From Leisingera sp. S132 (lineage in GTDB: Bacteria; Pseudomonadota; Alphaproteobacteria; Rhodobacterales; Rhodobacteraceae): a stretch of DNA of 64,000 nt. This document shows, piece by piece, positions 28,438 through 37,227 of this stretch. The DNA lies in NCBI RefSeq assembly GCF_025144465.1, contig NZ_CP083553.1, positions 3,403,001-3,467,000 of the forward strand. The letters run 5' to 3'. The notes below the pieces were generated by a model. It saw only the letters and a program-made list of their open reading frames with translations. It was not told the DNA's origin and ran no database searches. The position numbers were made by a program, and so were the translations under genes. Each line of letters starts with the position of its first letter. Within the stretch, counting starts at the first letter, position 1.

Positions 28438-29984
28438 AACCGATCAAATTGCTGTCGGGCTTCCTGACCGTCGGCTTCTGGACGCTGGCCAGCCGTGTGC
28501 TGGGCTTTGCCCGCGAGATTCTGATTGCCGCCTTTATCGGTCCGGGACCAGTTCTGGACGCCTTCATCGTGGCCTTCCGCCTGCCCAACATGTTCCGCCG
28601 TTTCTTTGCCGAAGGCGCGTTCAACGCAGCCTTTGTCCCGGCCTTTTCCAAGCGTTTTGAGGCCGGTGAGGACGCCAGGAGTTATGCCCAGCAGGCTTTC
28701 AACTTGCTGGCTGCAGCCGTGCTGGCGCTGGTTGGCCTTGGCATGGTGTTCATGCCCGGGCTGGTCTGGCTGACCGCCGGCGGCTTTGTCGGGGACGCGA
28801 GGTTCGATCTGGCTGTGGGATACGGCTACATCGTGTTTCCCTACATCCTGTTCATGTCGCTGGCGGCGCTGTTTTCCGGCGTGCTGAATGCCACCGGGCG
28901 TTTTGCAGCCGCCGCCGCGGCTCCAGTACTTCTCAACATCTTTGCCTGCGCTGCAATGACAGCCGGGGCTGTTCTGGGCGGCGACGTTGTCGTCTGGCTG
29001 GTCTGGACCATCCCGGTGGCCGGTGTTGCACAGCTGGCCCTGGTCTGGGCAGCGGCGGAACGGGCAGGCATCCCGCTGCGGCCCGGCCTGCCGCGCTGGA
29101 ATACAGAAATGCGCGATCTGGTGCGGGTGGCGGTGCCAGCGGCGCTTGCCATGGGCGTCACACAGATCAACCTGGTGGTCGGCCAGTATGTGGCCTCCGA
29201 TATCGAAAGGGCTGCCAGCTGGCTGTTCATCGCCGACCGCCTGTACCAGCTGCCCTTGGGGGTTGTTGGCATTGCCGTCGGTATCGTTCTGCTGCCCGCC
29301 CTGTCGCGCCGCCTGCGGGTCGGCGACGGCGCAGGCTCGCAGGACGCCCTGTCGCGCGCCGGGGAGTTCTCGCTGCTGCTGGCCGTCCCTTCCGCCGTGG
29401 CCTTCATCACTGTGCCCGTGCCACTGGTCTCCGTGCTTTACGAGCGCGGCGCCACCGGCCCCGAAGACGTCGCCGCAATTGCCGTTGCCGTCGCCATCTA
29501 CGGCGCAGGCCTGCCTGCCTTCATGCTGCAAAAGGTGCTGCAGCCGCTGTATTTCGCGCGCGAGGACACAAGGACCCCGTTCCGCTATGCGCTGGTTGCC
29601 ATGGTGGTGAACGCTGGACTGGCCTTCGGGCTGAAACCGGTGCTGGGCTGGATTGCTCCCGCCATCGCCGCCTCAGCAGCTGGCTGGGCGATGGTGGCGC
29701 TGCTGGCGCTCGGTGCCCGCGGCATGGGCGAGGAAGCCCGGTTCGACACCCGCTTCCGCCGCCGCGCCTGGCGCATCCTCGCAGCCTCTGCCGTGATGGG
29801 CGCGGTGCTCTACGCGGTGGCGCACACCGCGGGCTGGCTGTTCACGCTGGACTACTGGCGGTACCTGTCCCTGCTGGGGCTGGTGCTGCTGGGCGGCGCG
29901 GTCTACTTCGCCTCGGGCCAGGCCTTCGGCGCTTTCCGCCTGTCGGAGTTCCGCACCGCCCTGAGCCGCCGGAACCGGGCATGA
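28434..29984 (+). CDS. murJ: Lipid II flippase MurJ
   Basis: The protein has 516 residues and about 14 hydrophobic segments. The conserved start is LLSGFLTVGFWTLASRVLGF with ARE next, and LPNMFRRFFAEGAFNAAFVP is the MurJ signature with cavity Arg residues. It moves lipid II across the inner membrane, feeding RodA and the PBPs. It overlaps both neighbours by 4 bp (ATGA with glnD and with the Crp/Fnr gene). Linkage of murJ to glnD is frequent in alphaproteobacteria. Confidence 0.96.
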   Translation: MKPIKLLSGFLTVGFWTLASRVLGFAREILIAAFIGPGPVLDAFIVAFRLPNMFRRFFAEGAFNAAFVPAFSKRFEAGEDARSYAQQAFNLLAAAVLALVGLGMVFMPGLVWLTAGGFVGDARFDLAVGYGYIVFPYILFMSLAALFSGVLNATGRFAAAAAAPVLLNIFACAAMTAGAVLGGDVVVWLVWTIPVAGVAQLALVWAAAERAGIPLRPGLPRWNTEMRDLVRVAVPAALAMGVTQINLVVGQYVASDIERAASWLFIADRLYQLPLGVVGIAVGIVLLPALSRRLRVGDGAGSQDALSRAGEFSLLLAVPSAVAFITVPVPLVSVLYERGATGPEDVAAIAVAVAIYGAGLPAFMLQKVLQPLYFAREDTRTPFRYALVAMVVNAGLAFGLKPVLGWIAPAIAASAAGWAMVALLALGARGMGEEARFDTRFRRRAWRILAASAVMGAVLYAVAHTAGWLFTLDYWRYLSLLGLVLLGGAVYFASGQAFGAFRLSEFRTALSRRNRA

Positions 29985-30562
29985 GCCGCCTGTCCTGCCC
30001 TGCTGGCACCGTGCTGTTCCGCCCCGGGCAGGAGTGCCCCGGCTTTGTCCGGCTCACCGCCGGCCGCATTAAGGTCACCCTGACCGCCGCCAACGGCCGC
30101 GAAGTCGTGCTGTACCGCGTCGGCCCGGGCGACGTCTGCCTGCAGACCTTTGCCTGCCTCACCGACGGCCGCAGCTACGCCGCGGAAGGCGTGGCAGAGA
30201 CCGCGCTGGAGGGCGAGATCCTCCCGCATGCTGCCTTCCAGCAGTCAATGTCGGAAGACGAGGCGTTCCGCAGTGAGGTCCTGACCGCCGTGGCCCGCCG
30301 CTTTGCCGACTACGAGCAATTGGTCGAGGACGTCGCCTTGATCGGCTTTGACGCCCGTTTGGCCCGGGTATTGCTGCGGCTGGCGCAGGACAGCGATGAG
30401 ATCCGTGTTACCCATGACGCGCTGGCGGCCGAGACAGCTTCAGGCCGCGCTTTCGTAACCCGCCGCCTGCGGGAATTCGCCCGGATGGGGCTGGTGGAAA
30501 CCGGCCGCGGCCAGCTGCGCATCCTTGACCGCCGCAGGCTGGAGCAGATTGCCGGCGATTGA
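29981..30562 (+). CDS. Crp/Fnr-family transcriptional regulator with four cysteines in the sensor domain
   Basis: This 193-residue protein has a cNMP-binding-like beta barrel and a C-terminal winged helix (LAAETASGRAFVTRRLREFA at about 148-167). Cysteines at 6, 19, 53 and 59 lie in the sensor half and do not follow the spacing of FNR iron-sulfur proteins. It lacks the cAMP-contact motif FGE-x(6)-PRSA. The sensed signal is unknown; the paired DUF2892 gene hints at redox or sulfur. It is translationally coupled to murJ but probably acts on the next gene. Confidence 0.85.
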   Translation: MSRLSCPAGTVLFRPGQECPGFVRLTAGRIKVTLTAANGREVVLYRVGPGDVCLQTFACLTDGRSYAAEGVAETALEGEILPHAAFQQSMSEDEAFRSEVLTAVARRFADYEQLVEDVALIGFDARLARVLLRLAQDSDEIRVTHDALAAETASGRAFVTRRLREFARMGLVETGRGQLRILDRRRLEQIAGD

Positions 30563-30573
30563 GCTTGAGCTTT

Positions 30574-30615
30574 GGTGACACTGTCACCGACGGCGCGCCA
30601 CGCCTGGCCTAAAAA
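30574..30615 (+). promoter_or_regulatory. Palindromic operator and possible class II promoter for the DUF2892 gene
   Basis: GGTGACA (30574-30580) and TGTCACC (30582-30588) form a perfect palindrome around one C. A TAAAAA element at 30610-30615 could be a -10 box; a start near 30622 would put the palindrome centre at about -41, the class II position for Crp/Fnr activators. The palindrome is seen; the rest is inference. Confidence 0.45.
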
Positions 30616-30655
30616 GGACTCGCAATTCTGCTAGTGAGTTCGAAAGGACAGATCC

Positions 30656-30853
30656 ATGCCCCGCAACGAAGGCACCCTCGACCGCGCCCTGCGCATCATC
30701 CTCGGCCTGATCCTGCTGTCGCTGGTCTTCATTGGCCCGCAAACCCTGTGGGGCCTCATTGGCCTGGTTCCGCTGCTGACCGGCCTGATGGGCTACTGCC
30801 CGCTTTACCAGATCCTTGGCCTCAGCACCTGCCCGCTGAAGAAACAGGGCTGA
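30656..30853 (+). CDS. DUF2892 small membrane protein
   Basis: This 65-residue protein has two hydrophobic segments and the motif GYCPLYQILGLSTCP near the C-terminus. DUF2892 domains occur alone or fused to rhodanese (as in E. coli YgaP), linking them to sulfur chemistry. Two cysteines flank the second membrane helix. The ATG follows AAAGGA. It lies downstream of the Crp/Fnr gene and a palindrome, so it is its likely target. Confidence 0.85.
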   Translation: MPRNEGTLDRALRIILGLILLSLVFIGPQTLWGLIGLVPLLTGLMGYCPLYQILGLSTCPLKKQG

Positions 30854-30969
30854 CCCTCACGGCAAATCCCGGGTCAGGGGACCCTTGGCCGCCGCGCGTC
30901 AGCGCGGCCCGGCCCAACGGCCGCAGATGCCCCGCCCGGGGCTTCGGCGGCGGGCGGGAGAGCCCGGCT

Positions 30970-31656
30970 TCAATCGTGGCGGATGCGGTTCCTGATCCGC
31001 GCCCAGCCGCCCGGCGCCAGGAAGAACGACAGGCCAAAGCCGGTGGCGAAACCTGCCAGATCCGCCACCCAGTCCTTCTGGCCGCCAAACAGCAGCCCGA
31101 ACAGCAGCTGCACCCCCATCAGGAAGGCGATCAGCGTGAACGCCCGGCTCTGCTGCGCCCCAACCAGAGCCAGCGAGCGCCACAGCAGGAAGGTGAATGC
31201 CCCGATCAGCCCGTATACGGCCGGGAAACCGCCCACCAGCGGCGCCGGTGAGCTGACCAGCAGCGCATACCCCAGCGCGCCGCCGGCACCGGACAGCAGA
31301 AAGATGATCACCATCGCCAGATCACCCATCACTTCGCCCACCATCTTGCCCATCGCCAGCACAAAGACGCAGACAAACAGCGCGTGGGTAAAGGCACCAT
31401 GCACGAAGGTGTAGGTCGCAAACCGCTTCAGATGCTCCGGCAGCCAGCGGCCGCTTTCCTGCATCCACCAGAAGATGTCGCCGGAAAACGCATAGGACTG
31501 GATCGCCTCCAGCCGCCATCCGATCGCCTCGGGCCCGCCGACGATGCCGCGGGCGCCCAGCGAGAACACCGCCTCGATGCCGATGATGATCAGCACCAGT
31601 GCCACCACGGCGGCGGGCAGCGGGTTGACGGGGGCGTTATGGGGCTGACTGCTCAT
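30970..31656 (-). CDS. Rhomboid-fold membrane protein lacking catalytic residues
   Basis: This 228-residue protein has six or more hydrophobic segments and rhomboid-like landmarks: RFATYTFVHGAFTHALF (residues 79-94) and PAVYGLIGAFTFLLW. Aligned by eye with E. coli GlpG, the nucleophile Ser201 position is Phe144 (GGFPAVYGL), the His254 position is Asp199 (DWVADLAGF) and the oxyanion Asn154 position is Val95. His91 matches GlpG His150. It is therefore probably a non-proteolytic relative that binds rather than cuts membrane proteins. ATG at 31656 with AAGGAG upstream; divergent from trpS. Confidence 0.8.
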   Translation of the reverse strand: MSSQPHNAPVNPLPAAVVALVLIIIGIEAVFSLGARGIVGGPEAIGWRLEAIQSYAFSGDIFWWMQESGRWLPEHLKRFATYTFVHGAFTHALFVCVFVLAMGKMVGEVMGDLAMVIIFLLSGAGGALGYALLVSSPAPLVGGFPAVYGLIGAFTFLLWRSLALVGAQQSRAFTLIAFLMGVQLLFGLLFGGQKDWVADLAGFATGFGLSFFLAPGGWARIRNRIRHD

Positions 31657-31691
31657 CCGGACTCCTTGCGGCACGGAATGCCCCGCGCCTG

Positions 31692-31720
31692 TTGACCTAT
31701 CCTGGCCCCATGGGTAAGCG
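31692..31720 (+). promoter_or_regulatory. Candidate sigma-70 promoter for trpS
   Basis: TTGACC (31692-31697) and TAAGCG (31715-31720) are separated by 17 bp. The -35 is good and the -10 weak. It lies 36 bp before the trpS start in the divergent gap. Confidence 0.35.
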
Positions 31721-31755
31721 ACGATGGTGCATAATTCCAGACGGGAGTTTCCGCG

Positions 31756-32784
31756 ATGAGCGAAACCAGCTTCACCCCGCGCGTGTTTTCGGGGATCCAA
31801 CCTTCGGGCAACCTGCACTTGGGGAATTACCTTGGTGCGCTGAAGCGCTTCGTCGACTGGCAGGCCAAGGACGTTGAGACAATCTACTGCATGGTTGACC
31901 TGCATGCGATCACCGTCTGGCAGGACCCCGCGGACCTCACGAAATCCACCCGCGAGCTCTGCGCCGGCTTCATCGCCGCCGGTATCGACCCTGAGGATTC
32001 GATCCTGATCAACCAGTCCCAGGTGCCTGAGCACGCACAGCTGGCCTGGGTGTTCAACTGCGTCGCCCGCATGGGCTGGATGCAGCGGATGACCCAGTGG
32101 AAAGACAAGGCGGGCAAGAACCAGCAGAATGCCTCGCTGGGCCTGTTTGCCTATCCGGCGCTGATGGCGGCCGACATTCTGGTCTATCACGCCACCCATG
32201 TGCCGGTGGGCGAGGACCAGAAGCAGCACCTGGAGCTGACCCGCGACATCGCGATCAAGTTCAACCACGACTACGGCGTCAACTTCTTCCCGGAGACCGA
32301 GCCGGTGATCGAAGGCGCAGCCACCCGGGTGATGTCCCTGCGCGACGGCTCCAAGAAAATGTCGAAGTCTGATCCCTCAGACGCCAGCCGCATCAACCTG
32401 ACCGATGACGCCGACGCCATCGCCAAGAAAATCCGCAAGGCCAAGACCGACCCCGAGGCGCTGCCCTCCGAAGTGAAGGGCCTGGAGGAGCGCCCGGAAG
32501 CGCGCAACCTCGTGAACATCTACGCCGCCCTGAACGAGCAGACCGTCGAACAGGTGCTGGCTGATGTGGGCGGCCGCCAGTTCTCCGAATTCAAACCGAT
32601 GCTGGCGGATCTGGCAGTTTCCAAGCTGGCGCCGATCTCCACCGAGATGGCGCGGCTGATGCAGCATCAGGACGAGATCGACAAGATCCTGGCCCGCGGC
32701 GCCGAACGCGCCCGCGCAATCACCGCACCGATTCTGCGCCAGACCTATGACATCATCGGCATGGTGCCGCCGCCGGCGGTCTGA
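31756..32784 (+). CDS. trpS: Tryptophan-tRNA ligase
   Basis: This 342-residue class I synthetase has the HIGH-type motif [12 protein letters not shown] and the KMSKS motif [10 protein letters not shown]. It charges tRNA-Trp using ATP. Length and motif spacing match bacterial TrpRS. It has its own candidate promoter and ends with a strong terminator at 32827. Confidence 0.98.
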   Translation: MSETSFTPRVFSGIQPSGNLHLGNYLGALKRFVDWQAKDVETIYCMVDLHAITVWQDPADLTKSTRELCAGFIAAGIDPEDSILINQSQVPEHAQLAWVFNCVARMGWMQRMTQWKDKAGKNQQNASLGLFAYPALMAADILVYHATHVPVGEDQKQHLELTRDIAIKFNHDYGVNFFPETEPVIEGAATRVMSLRDGSKKMSKSDPSDASRINLTDDADAIAKKIRKAKTDPEALPSEVKGLEERPEARNLVNIYAALNEQTVEQVLADVGGRQFSEFKPMLADLAVSKLAPISTEMARLMQHQDEIDKILARGAERARAITAPILRQTYDIIGMVPPPAV

Positions 32785-32826
32785 CGCCCGCCACGGCATC
32801 CGCCAGCGGAAAACAGCCTGATCCAA

Positions 32827-32856
32827 GCCGCCCCGGCCCGGGGCGGCTTTTCTTTT
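32827..32856 (+). terminator. Rho-independent terminator after trpS
   Basis: GCCGCCCC pairs with GGGGCGGC around a short loop (32827-32847), followed by TTTTCTTTTT. Strong intrinsic terminator on the plus strand. Confidence 0.9.
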
Positions 32857-32935
32857 TGCTCTGCGATGCGCAACTAACCCGGTGTTTATCCGTTATCCTT
32901 GTGCGGCCATGTGCCGGAACAAGAAAGGAACCGAA

Positions 32936-34963
32936 ATGAAACCGGGAATTTTCAAATCATCCACGGCGCTGGCAGTGATGATCTCGCTGGCGGCCCCGCT
33001 GCCCGCCCTGTCGCAGAACCAGAGCGGCAAGCAGATTGACCTCAGCCAGATGTCCACCGCAGAAATCGGCGAACTGGTCGACCGCTGCCGCAAGCGTGCG
33101 GAACGGCGGCAGAAGAAACTGGAGGCCGGCCAGGACGTCGAGGAAAAGACCGGCAAGATCGCCAGATTCTGCCAGGCCTATGGCGAAGGCGCATTTGACC
33201 CCGCCCTGCCCGCAGACCTCCAGTCCGCCAGTGTCCTGGCAGGCATCGGCGCTGCGGAGGCAGAGGTAACGGCAACCGCGGATCAGGCCGTCGAAGCGCA
33301 GGCAGAGGCCGCAGCAGAAGCCCAGACCGAAACCGTCAGCGAAGATCAGTCCCAGGCTGAAGCTGCGGCGGAAGCCACAGGACAGCAGGACGCGCAGGAA
33401 CAGCCTGCAGAGGCCGAAGCGCAAGTAGAGGCCGAAGCTCAGGCTGAAGCTGAAGCGCAGGCACTGGCAGAGGCCTTGGCGCAAGAAGAAGCTGAAGCGC
33501 AGGCTGCAGCTGAGCAACAAACGCAAGCCGAGGCCGAAGCTCAAGCCGCAGCTAAACAGGCTCAGGCGGAAGCAGCTGCGCAGGCTGCGGCAGAAGAACA
33601 GGCCACAGCTGCAGAACAAGCTGCAACAGAACAGGCTCAAGCGGAAGCAGAAGCGGCGGCTCAGGCTGCAGCCGAGGAACAGGCCCAGGCAGAGGCTGAG
33701 GTGCAAACCCACCCTCAGGCTGATGGCAGCGGCGAGGCATCCGCCGGCGCCAGCGCCGAGGAAATCGCAGCGGACCTTGCACTGTCTCAAGGTGGGACGG
33801 CTGAAGGAACGGACAATCCCGAGCTGGTGGAACAGGACAGCCAGGCCCAGGCTGATGCTTTGGCCGAAGAAACCGGTGAGCCTGCAGCCGCCGCGGCGGC
33901 CGCGGACGGCGCTGTTGCCGAAGGCGAGGCGGAAGTGACCGAAGAAGTGGTCACCGAGGAAACCGCGCGCAGCTCTGACGAGGAGTTCGAGACCGGGGTA
34001 AATGAAACCGCCCAGGCACAAGCCCAGGCACCTGCCCCGCAGACCAATGCCGCCACTGAGGATGACAGCGGCCTCTCCACTCGCGAGCGCAACGCCCTGC
34101 TCGGCCTTGGCGCGCTGGCGATCGGCACGCTACTGAACAATGGCGGCAAGGTGGTCTCGAACTCCGGCGACCGCGCCATCGTCGAGCAGGACGGCCAGTA
34201 CCGCGTCCTGAAAGATGATGATGCACTGCTGCGCCAGCCGGGCTCCAACGTGACCACCTACCGGTTCCAGGACGGCTCAACCCGCACCGTGGTGGTGCGC
34301 GAGAACGGGGTCGAGGTGGAAACCATCCGCTCCGCCGAAGGCCGGGTGCTGCGCCGCACCAAGCTGCTGCCGGACGGCCGCAGTGTTGTGCTGTTCGACG
34401 ACACCCGGAAGGCCGAGCGCGTGGTGGTCAATGAGCTGCCGCAGGCGCAGGACAACCGCCGCGCCTTCTCCAGCACCGGTGCGGTCTCGGCTGAGGATCT
34501 GGCCGCAGCACTGGCCGCACAGGACGCCAAGACCGTTGACCGCCGCTTCTCGCTGGCGCAGATCCGAAACATCGACGCGGTGCGCCGCCTGACGCAGGTA
34601 ATAAACGTGGATTCGGTGAACTTTGACACCGGCTCCTCAGTGATCCGCCCGCAGGAGGCGGAGGAACTGGCAACCCTGGGCAACGCGCTGCGCGAGCTGA
34701 TTGACCGCAATCCGGGTGAGGTGTTCCTGATCGAGGGCCACACTGACGCCGTGGGCGCCGCAACCTACAATCTGGCCCTGTCGGACCGCCGCGCGGAAAC
34801 CGTGGCGCTGGCGCTGACGGAGTATTTCGGCGTGGCACCGGAAAACATGGTGGTGCAGGGCTACGGCGAAAGCGACCTGGCCGTCAGCACCCTGGCAGCC
34901 GAACGCGCCAACCGCCGCGTTGCCGTACGCCGCATCACCCGGCTGCTGGACACTCCGGGCTGA
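32936..34963 (+). CDS. OmpA-family protein with long Ala/Glu/Gln-rich segment
   Basis: This 675-residue protein has a signal peptide (ALAVMISLAAPLPALSQ), a short N-terminal domain with a Cys pair (C49-ish and C75-ish), and a low-complexity Ala/Glu/Gln segment at about 105-256 built from AEAEAQAAAEQ-like units. A middle domain (RAIVEQDGQYRVLKDDDAL) and a C-terminal OmpA peptidoglycan-binding domain (about 560-665; VNFDTGSSVIRP, IEGHTDAVGAATYNLALSDR) follow. It probably anchors an envelope structure to the wall. The ATG at 32936 follows AAAGGA; the frame extends 18 codons upstream without a site. The repeat may form a helix or flexible spacer. Confidence 0.88.
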   Translation: MKPGIFKSSTALAVMISLAAPLPALSQNQSGKQIDLSQMSTAEIGELVDRCRKRAERRQKKLEAGQDVEEKTGKIARFCQAYGEGAFDPALPADLQSASVLAGIGAAEAEVTATADQAVEAQAEAAAEAQTETVSEDQSQAEAAAEATGQQDAQEQPAEAEAQVEAEAQAEAEAQALAEALAQEEAEAQAAAEQQTQAEAEAQAAAKQAQAEAAAQAAAEEQATAAEQAATEQAQAEAEAAAQAAAEEQAQAEAEVQTHPQADGSGEASAGASAEEIAADLALSQGGTAEGTDNPELVEQDSQAQADALAEETGEPAAAAAAADGAVAEGEAEVTEEVVTEETARSSDEEFETGVNETAQAQAQAPAPQTNAATEDDSGLSTRERNALLGLGALAIGTLLNNGGKVVSNSGDRAIVEQDGQYRVLKDDDALLRQPGSNVTTYRFQDGSTRTVVVRENGVEVETIRSAEGRVLRRTKLLPDGRSVVLFDDTRKAERVVVNELPQAQDNRRAFSSTGAVSAEDLAAALAAQDAKTVDRRFSLAQIRNIDAVRRLTQVINVDSVNFDTGSSVIRPQEAEELATLGNALRELIDRNPGEVFLIEGHTDAVGAATYNLALSDRRAETVALALTEYFGVAPENMVVQGYGESDLAVSTLAAERANRRVAVRRITRLLDTPG

Positions 34964-34981
34964 CAGGCCTCAACAAAACAG

Positions 34982-35011
34982 CACCCGGCGGGCCACATCC
35001 GCCGGGTGTTT
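34982..35011. terminator. Bidirectional terminator between convergent genes
   Basis: CACCCGGCGG (34982-34991) pairs exactly with CCGCCGGGTG (34999-35008) around a 7-base loop. Short T-runs exist on both sides (TTT after it on plus, TGTTTTG on minus). It separates the ompA-like gene from a small minus-strand gene. Confidence 0.8.
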
Positions 35012-35016
35012 CGCTG

Positions 35017-35226
35017 CTAGTCTGCGGGCGTCTTCCTGCGCGAAATCAGCCCGTATTTCAGCGCAAATCCTTTCCAGCTGAACCGGCGCCTGCCGTTGAC
35101 CGCCTTCGGCTTCCCTGCCGTGCGGTCGAACTCATACATGTCGATGGCCCGCTCGGCGCAGCCGCAGGCCTCGCCCAGTCCAACCTTCTTGTAATAGAAA
35201 TTCTCGAAGTTCTCAGGTTTCTGCAT
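35017..35226 (-). CDS. Small conserved-looking hypothetical protein
   Basis: This 69-residue protein begins MQKPENFENFYYKKVGLGEA and has CGCAERAIDMY at about 21-31, then a basic C-terminal half. A good ribosome site (GGAGGG, six bases before the ATG) supports expression. No signal peptide or membrane segment. I do not recognise a family; the Cys-Gly-Cys and basic tail suggest a cytoplasmic or nucleic-acid-associated role only weakly. Confidence 0.65.
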   Translation of the reverse strand: MQKPENFENFYYKKVGLGEACGCAERAIDMYEFDRTAGKPKAVNGRRRFSWKGFALKYGLISRRKTPAD

Positions 35227-35288
35227 GGCACCCTCCGGTATCCGGACAGGCTAGCGCAGAAACGCGGAAACGCAAAACCGCGCCGCAG

Positions 35289-35885
35289 TCAGAGCCCCTT
35301 GACCCCGCTCAGCGTCAGATCAGCCACCAATCCGGCATAATCCTCGCGCGCCTTTGATCCGGCACCGGAATTCCACATGTAATACCAGTTCAGCATGCCA
35401 AAAACAGACATGGTGGCGCCACGCAGCTTGGCCGCGTCACCGTTGAAAATCTCCGGCGCCACGTCCTTCAGCGCATCGCTCATGAACTGAACCATCTCGC
35501 GCTGGTAGCCGCGCAGATGCTTCTGCTGCTCCTCCGGCAACGCCCCCATTGCGCCCAGCTGCACCTGATGCTCATGGTCGGCCCCCTGATAGGCCAGCAT
35601 GATCTCCGACACGATGCGGCGCAGGCGGTCCTCTGCGTTCAGGCCCGCCAGATCCACTCCGCAGACCCTGTCGCGCAGCTCGCAAAGGTAGGTATCAAGG
35701 AGGCCGTAAAGCACGGCATCCTTGCTGTCATAATAATGGTAGATGTTCGCCTTGGAGATCCCGCACTCCCGCGCCAGCTGGGTCATCGACGCACGGTCGT
35801 AGCCGGAGTCGGCAAACACCTTGGCTGCCGATTTCAGGATCTGCGCGCGTTTCTCATCGTGGTCTTTTGCGATCGTTCGGGCCAA
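35289..35885 (-). CDS. TetR-family regulator of the phenylacetate genes (PaaR-like)
   Basis: This 198-residue protein has a TetR helix-turn-helix (SMTQLARECGISKANIYHYY at about 33-52). It is the last gene of the paaG-paaI-paaK run, 16 bp after paaK, so it is probably made with its targets. TetR-type PaaR repressors that respond to phenylacetyl-CoA are known in several bacteria; assignment here rests on position and on the operator-like palindrome at 38490. The start appears to be TTG (35885) after GGGAGAG. Confidence 0.85.
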   Translation of the reverse strand: MARTIAKDHDEKRAQILKSAAKVFADSGYDRASMTQLARECGISKANIYHYYDSKDAVLYGLLDTYLCELRDRVCGVDLAGLNAEDRLRRIVSEIMLAYQGADHEHQVQLGAMGALPEEQQKHLRGYQREMVQFMSDALKDVAPEIFNGDAAKLRGATMSVFGMLNWYYMWNSGAGSKAREDYAGLVADLTLSGVKGL

Positions 35886-35901
35886 GGCTCACTCTCCCGG
35901 G

Positions 35902-37212
35902 TCAGGACTTGCTGCGGTTGTCGACAACGCGCTTGGCCTTGCCCTGGCTGCGCTCGACAGACCCCGGGTCGCCTACAATGATCTCGGTCGAAACGCCAAC
36001 CATATCCTTGATCCGCTTGGTCAGCATCCGCGCCGCCGCGGTCTTGCTCAGCTCATCCGTAGCATCCGGATTGGCCTCCACGAACACCCGCATCGCGTCC
36101 ATGCGGCCGGATTTGTAGAGCTCGATCTGGTAGTAGGGCGCGAGGCCGCCGGTCGCCAGCAGCTGCTCCTCCACCTGGCTGGGGAAGACGTTGACACCGC
36201 GCAGGATGATCATGTCGTCGCTGCGGCCGGTGATCTTCTCCATGCGCCGCATCGTGCGCGCGGTGCCCGGCAGCAGGCGGGTCAGGTCGCGGGTTCGATA
36301 GCGCACCATCGGCAGGCCTTCCTTGGTCAGCGTGGTGAACACCAGCTCACCCAGCTCGCCATCCGGCAGCACCTCGCCGGTCTGCGGGTCAATGATCTCC
36401 GGCAGGAAGTGGTCCTCCCAGATCACCGGGCCATCCTTGGTCTCAACACATTCATTGGCGACGCCCGGTCCCATGATCTCAGACAGGCCGTAGATATCGA
36501 CCGCATGCATGTCAAAGGCCTCCTCGACCTCCTTGCGCATCGCATCGGTCCAGGGTTCAGCGCCGAACACGCCCACCTTCAGCGAGCACTCGCGCGGGTC
36601 CATGCCGACCTTGTGGTACTGCTCCAGGATGTTGAGCATGTAGGACGGCGTCACCATGATGCCGTCGGGTTTGAAATCAGTGATCAGGCCAACCTGCTTT
36701 TCGGTCTGGCCGCCCGACATCGGAACGACAGTAGCGCCCAGGCGCTCAATCCCGTAGTGCGCACCCAGGCCGCCGGTGAACAGCCCATAACCATAGGCGT
36801 TATGCACCATGTCGCCCTTGCGCAGGCCCGAGGCCCGCAGGGACCGCGCCACCAGATCGGCCCAGTTCGAAATGTCATTGGCAGTGTAACCCACAACCGT
36901 CGGCTTGCCGGTGGTGCCGGAGGACGCGTGCAGGCGGATGATTTCACTGCGCGGCACCGCAAACAGGCCAAAGGGGTAGTTGTCCCGCAGGTCGTTCTTA
37001 TAGGTGAAAGGGAACTTGGCCAGGTCGGACAGTTCCTGCAGGTCGTCCGGATGCACGCCTGCCTCGTCAAACCGCTGCTTGTACATCTCCACGTTGTCAT
37101 AGGCATGGCGCAGCGACCATTTCAGCCGCTCCAGCTGCAGGCTGCGGATTTCGTCGATCGAGGCGATCTCGATCGGGTCCAGTTCACCCTTCTTGGGGCT
37201 CAGGTCTTCCAT
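35902..37212 (-). CDS. paaK: Phenylacetate-CoA ligase
   Basis: This 436-residue adenylate-forming enzyme has the AMP-binding loop LHASSGTTGKPTVVGYT, the motif DIYGLSEIMGPGVANE and the C-terminal GRSDDMIILRGVNVFP. It activates phenylacetate to phenylacetyl-CoA with ATP, the first step of the pathway. The ATG at 37212 (MEDLSP) follows GGAGG; an in-frame GTG at 37224 has no site. Third gene of the paaG-paaI-paaK-tetR operon. Confidence 0.96.
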   Translation of the reverse strand: MEDLSPKKGELDPIEIASIDEIRSLQLERLKWSLRHAYDNVEMYKQRFDEAGVHPDDLQELSDLAKFPFTYKNDLRDNYPFGLFAVPRSEIIRLHASSGTTGKPTVVGYTANDISNWADLVARSLRASGLRKGDMVHNAYGYGLFTGGLGAHYGIERLGATVVPMSGGQTEKQVGLITDFKPDGIMVTPSYMLNILEQYHKVGMDPRECSLKVGVFGAEPWTDAMRKEVEEAFDMHAVDIYGLSEIMGPGVANECVETKDGPVIWEDHFLPEIIDPQTGEVLPDGELGELVFTTLTKEGLPMVRYRTRDLTRLLPGTARTMRRMEKITGRSDDMIILRGVNVFPSQVEEQLLATGGLAPYYQIELYKSGRMDAMRVFVEANPDATDELSKTAAARMLTKRIKDMVGVSTEIIVGDPGSVERSQGKAKRVVDNRSKS

Positions 37213-37227
37213 GGCGTCCTCCACACC

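Noticed and set aside
33280-33715. Ala/Glu/Gln-coding repeats considered as a DNA tandem repeat or CRISPR-like array
   Set aside because: Units are degenerate in DNA, not regularly spaced, and are explained by low-complexity protein coding.
32957-34021. Cys/Leu-rich 354-residue minus-strand open frame
   Set aside because: It is the complement of the Ala/Glu/Gln-coding region of the OmpA-family gene and lacks a ribosome site or family match.
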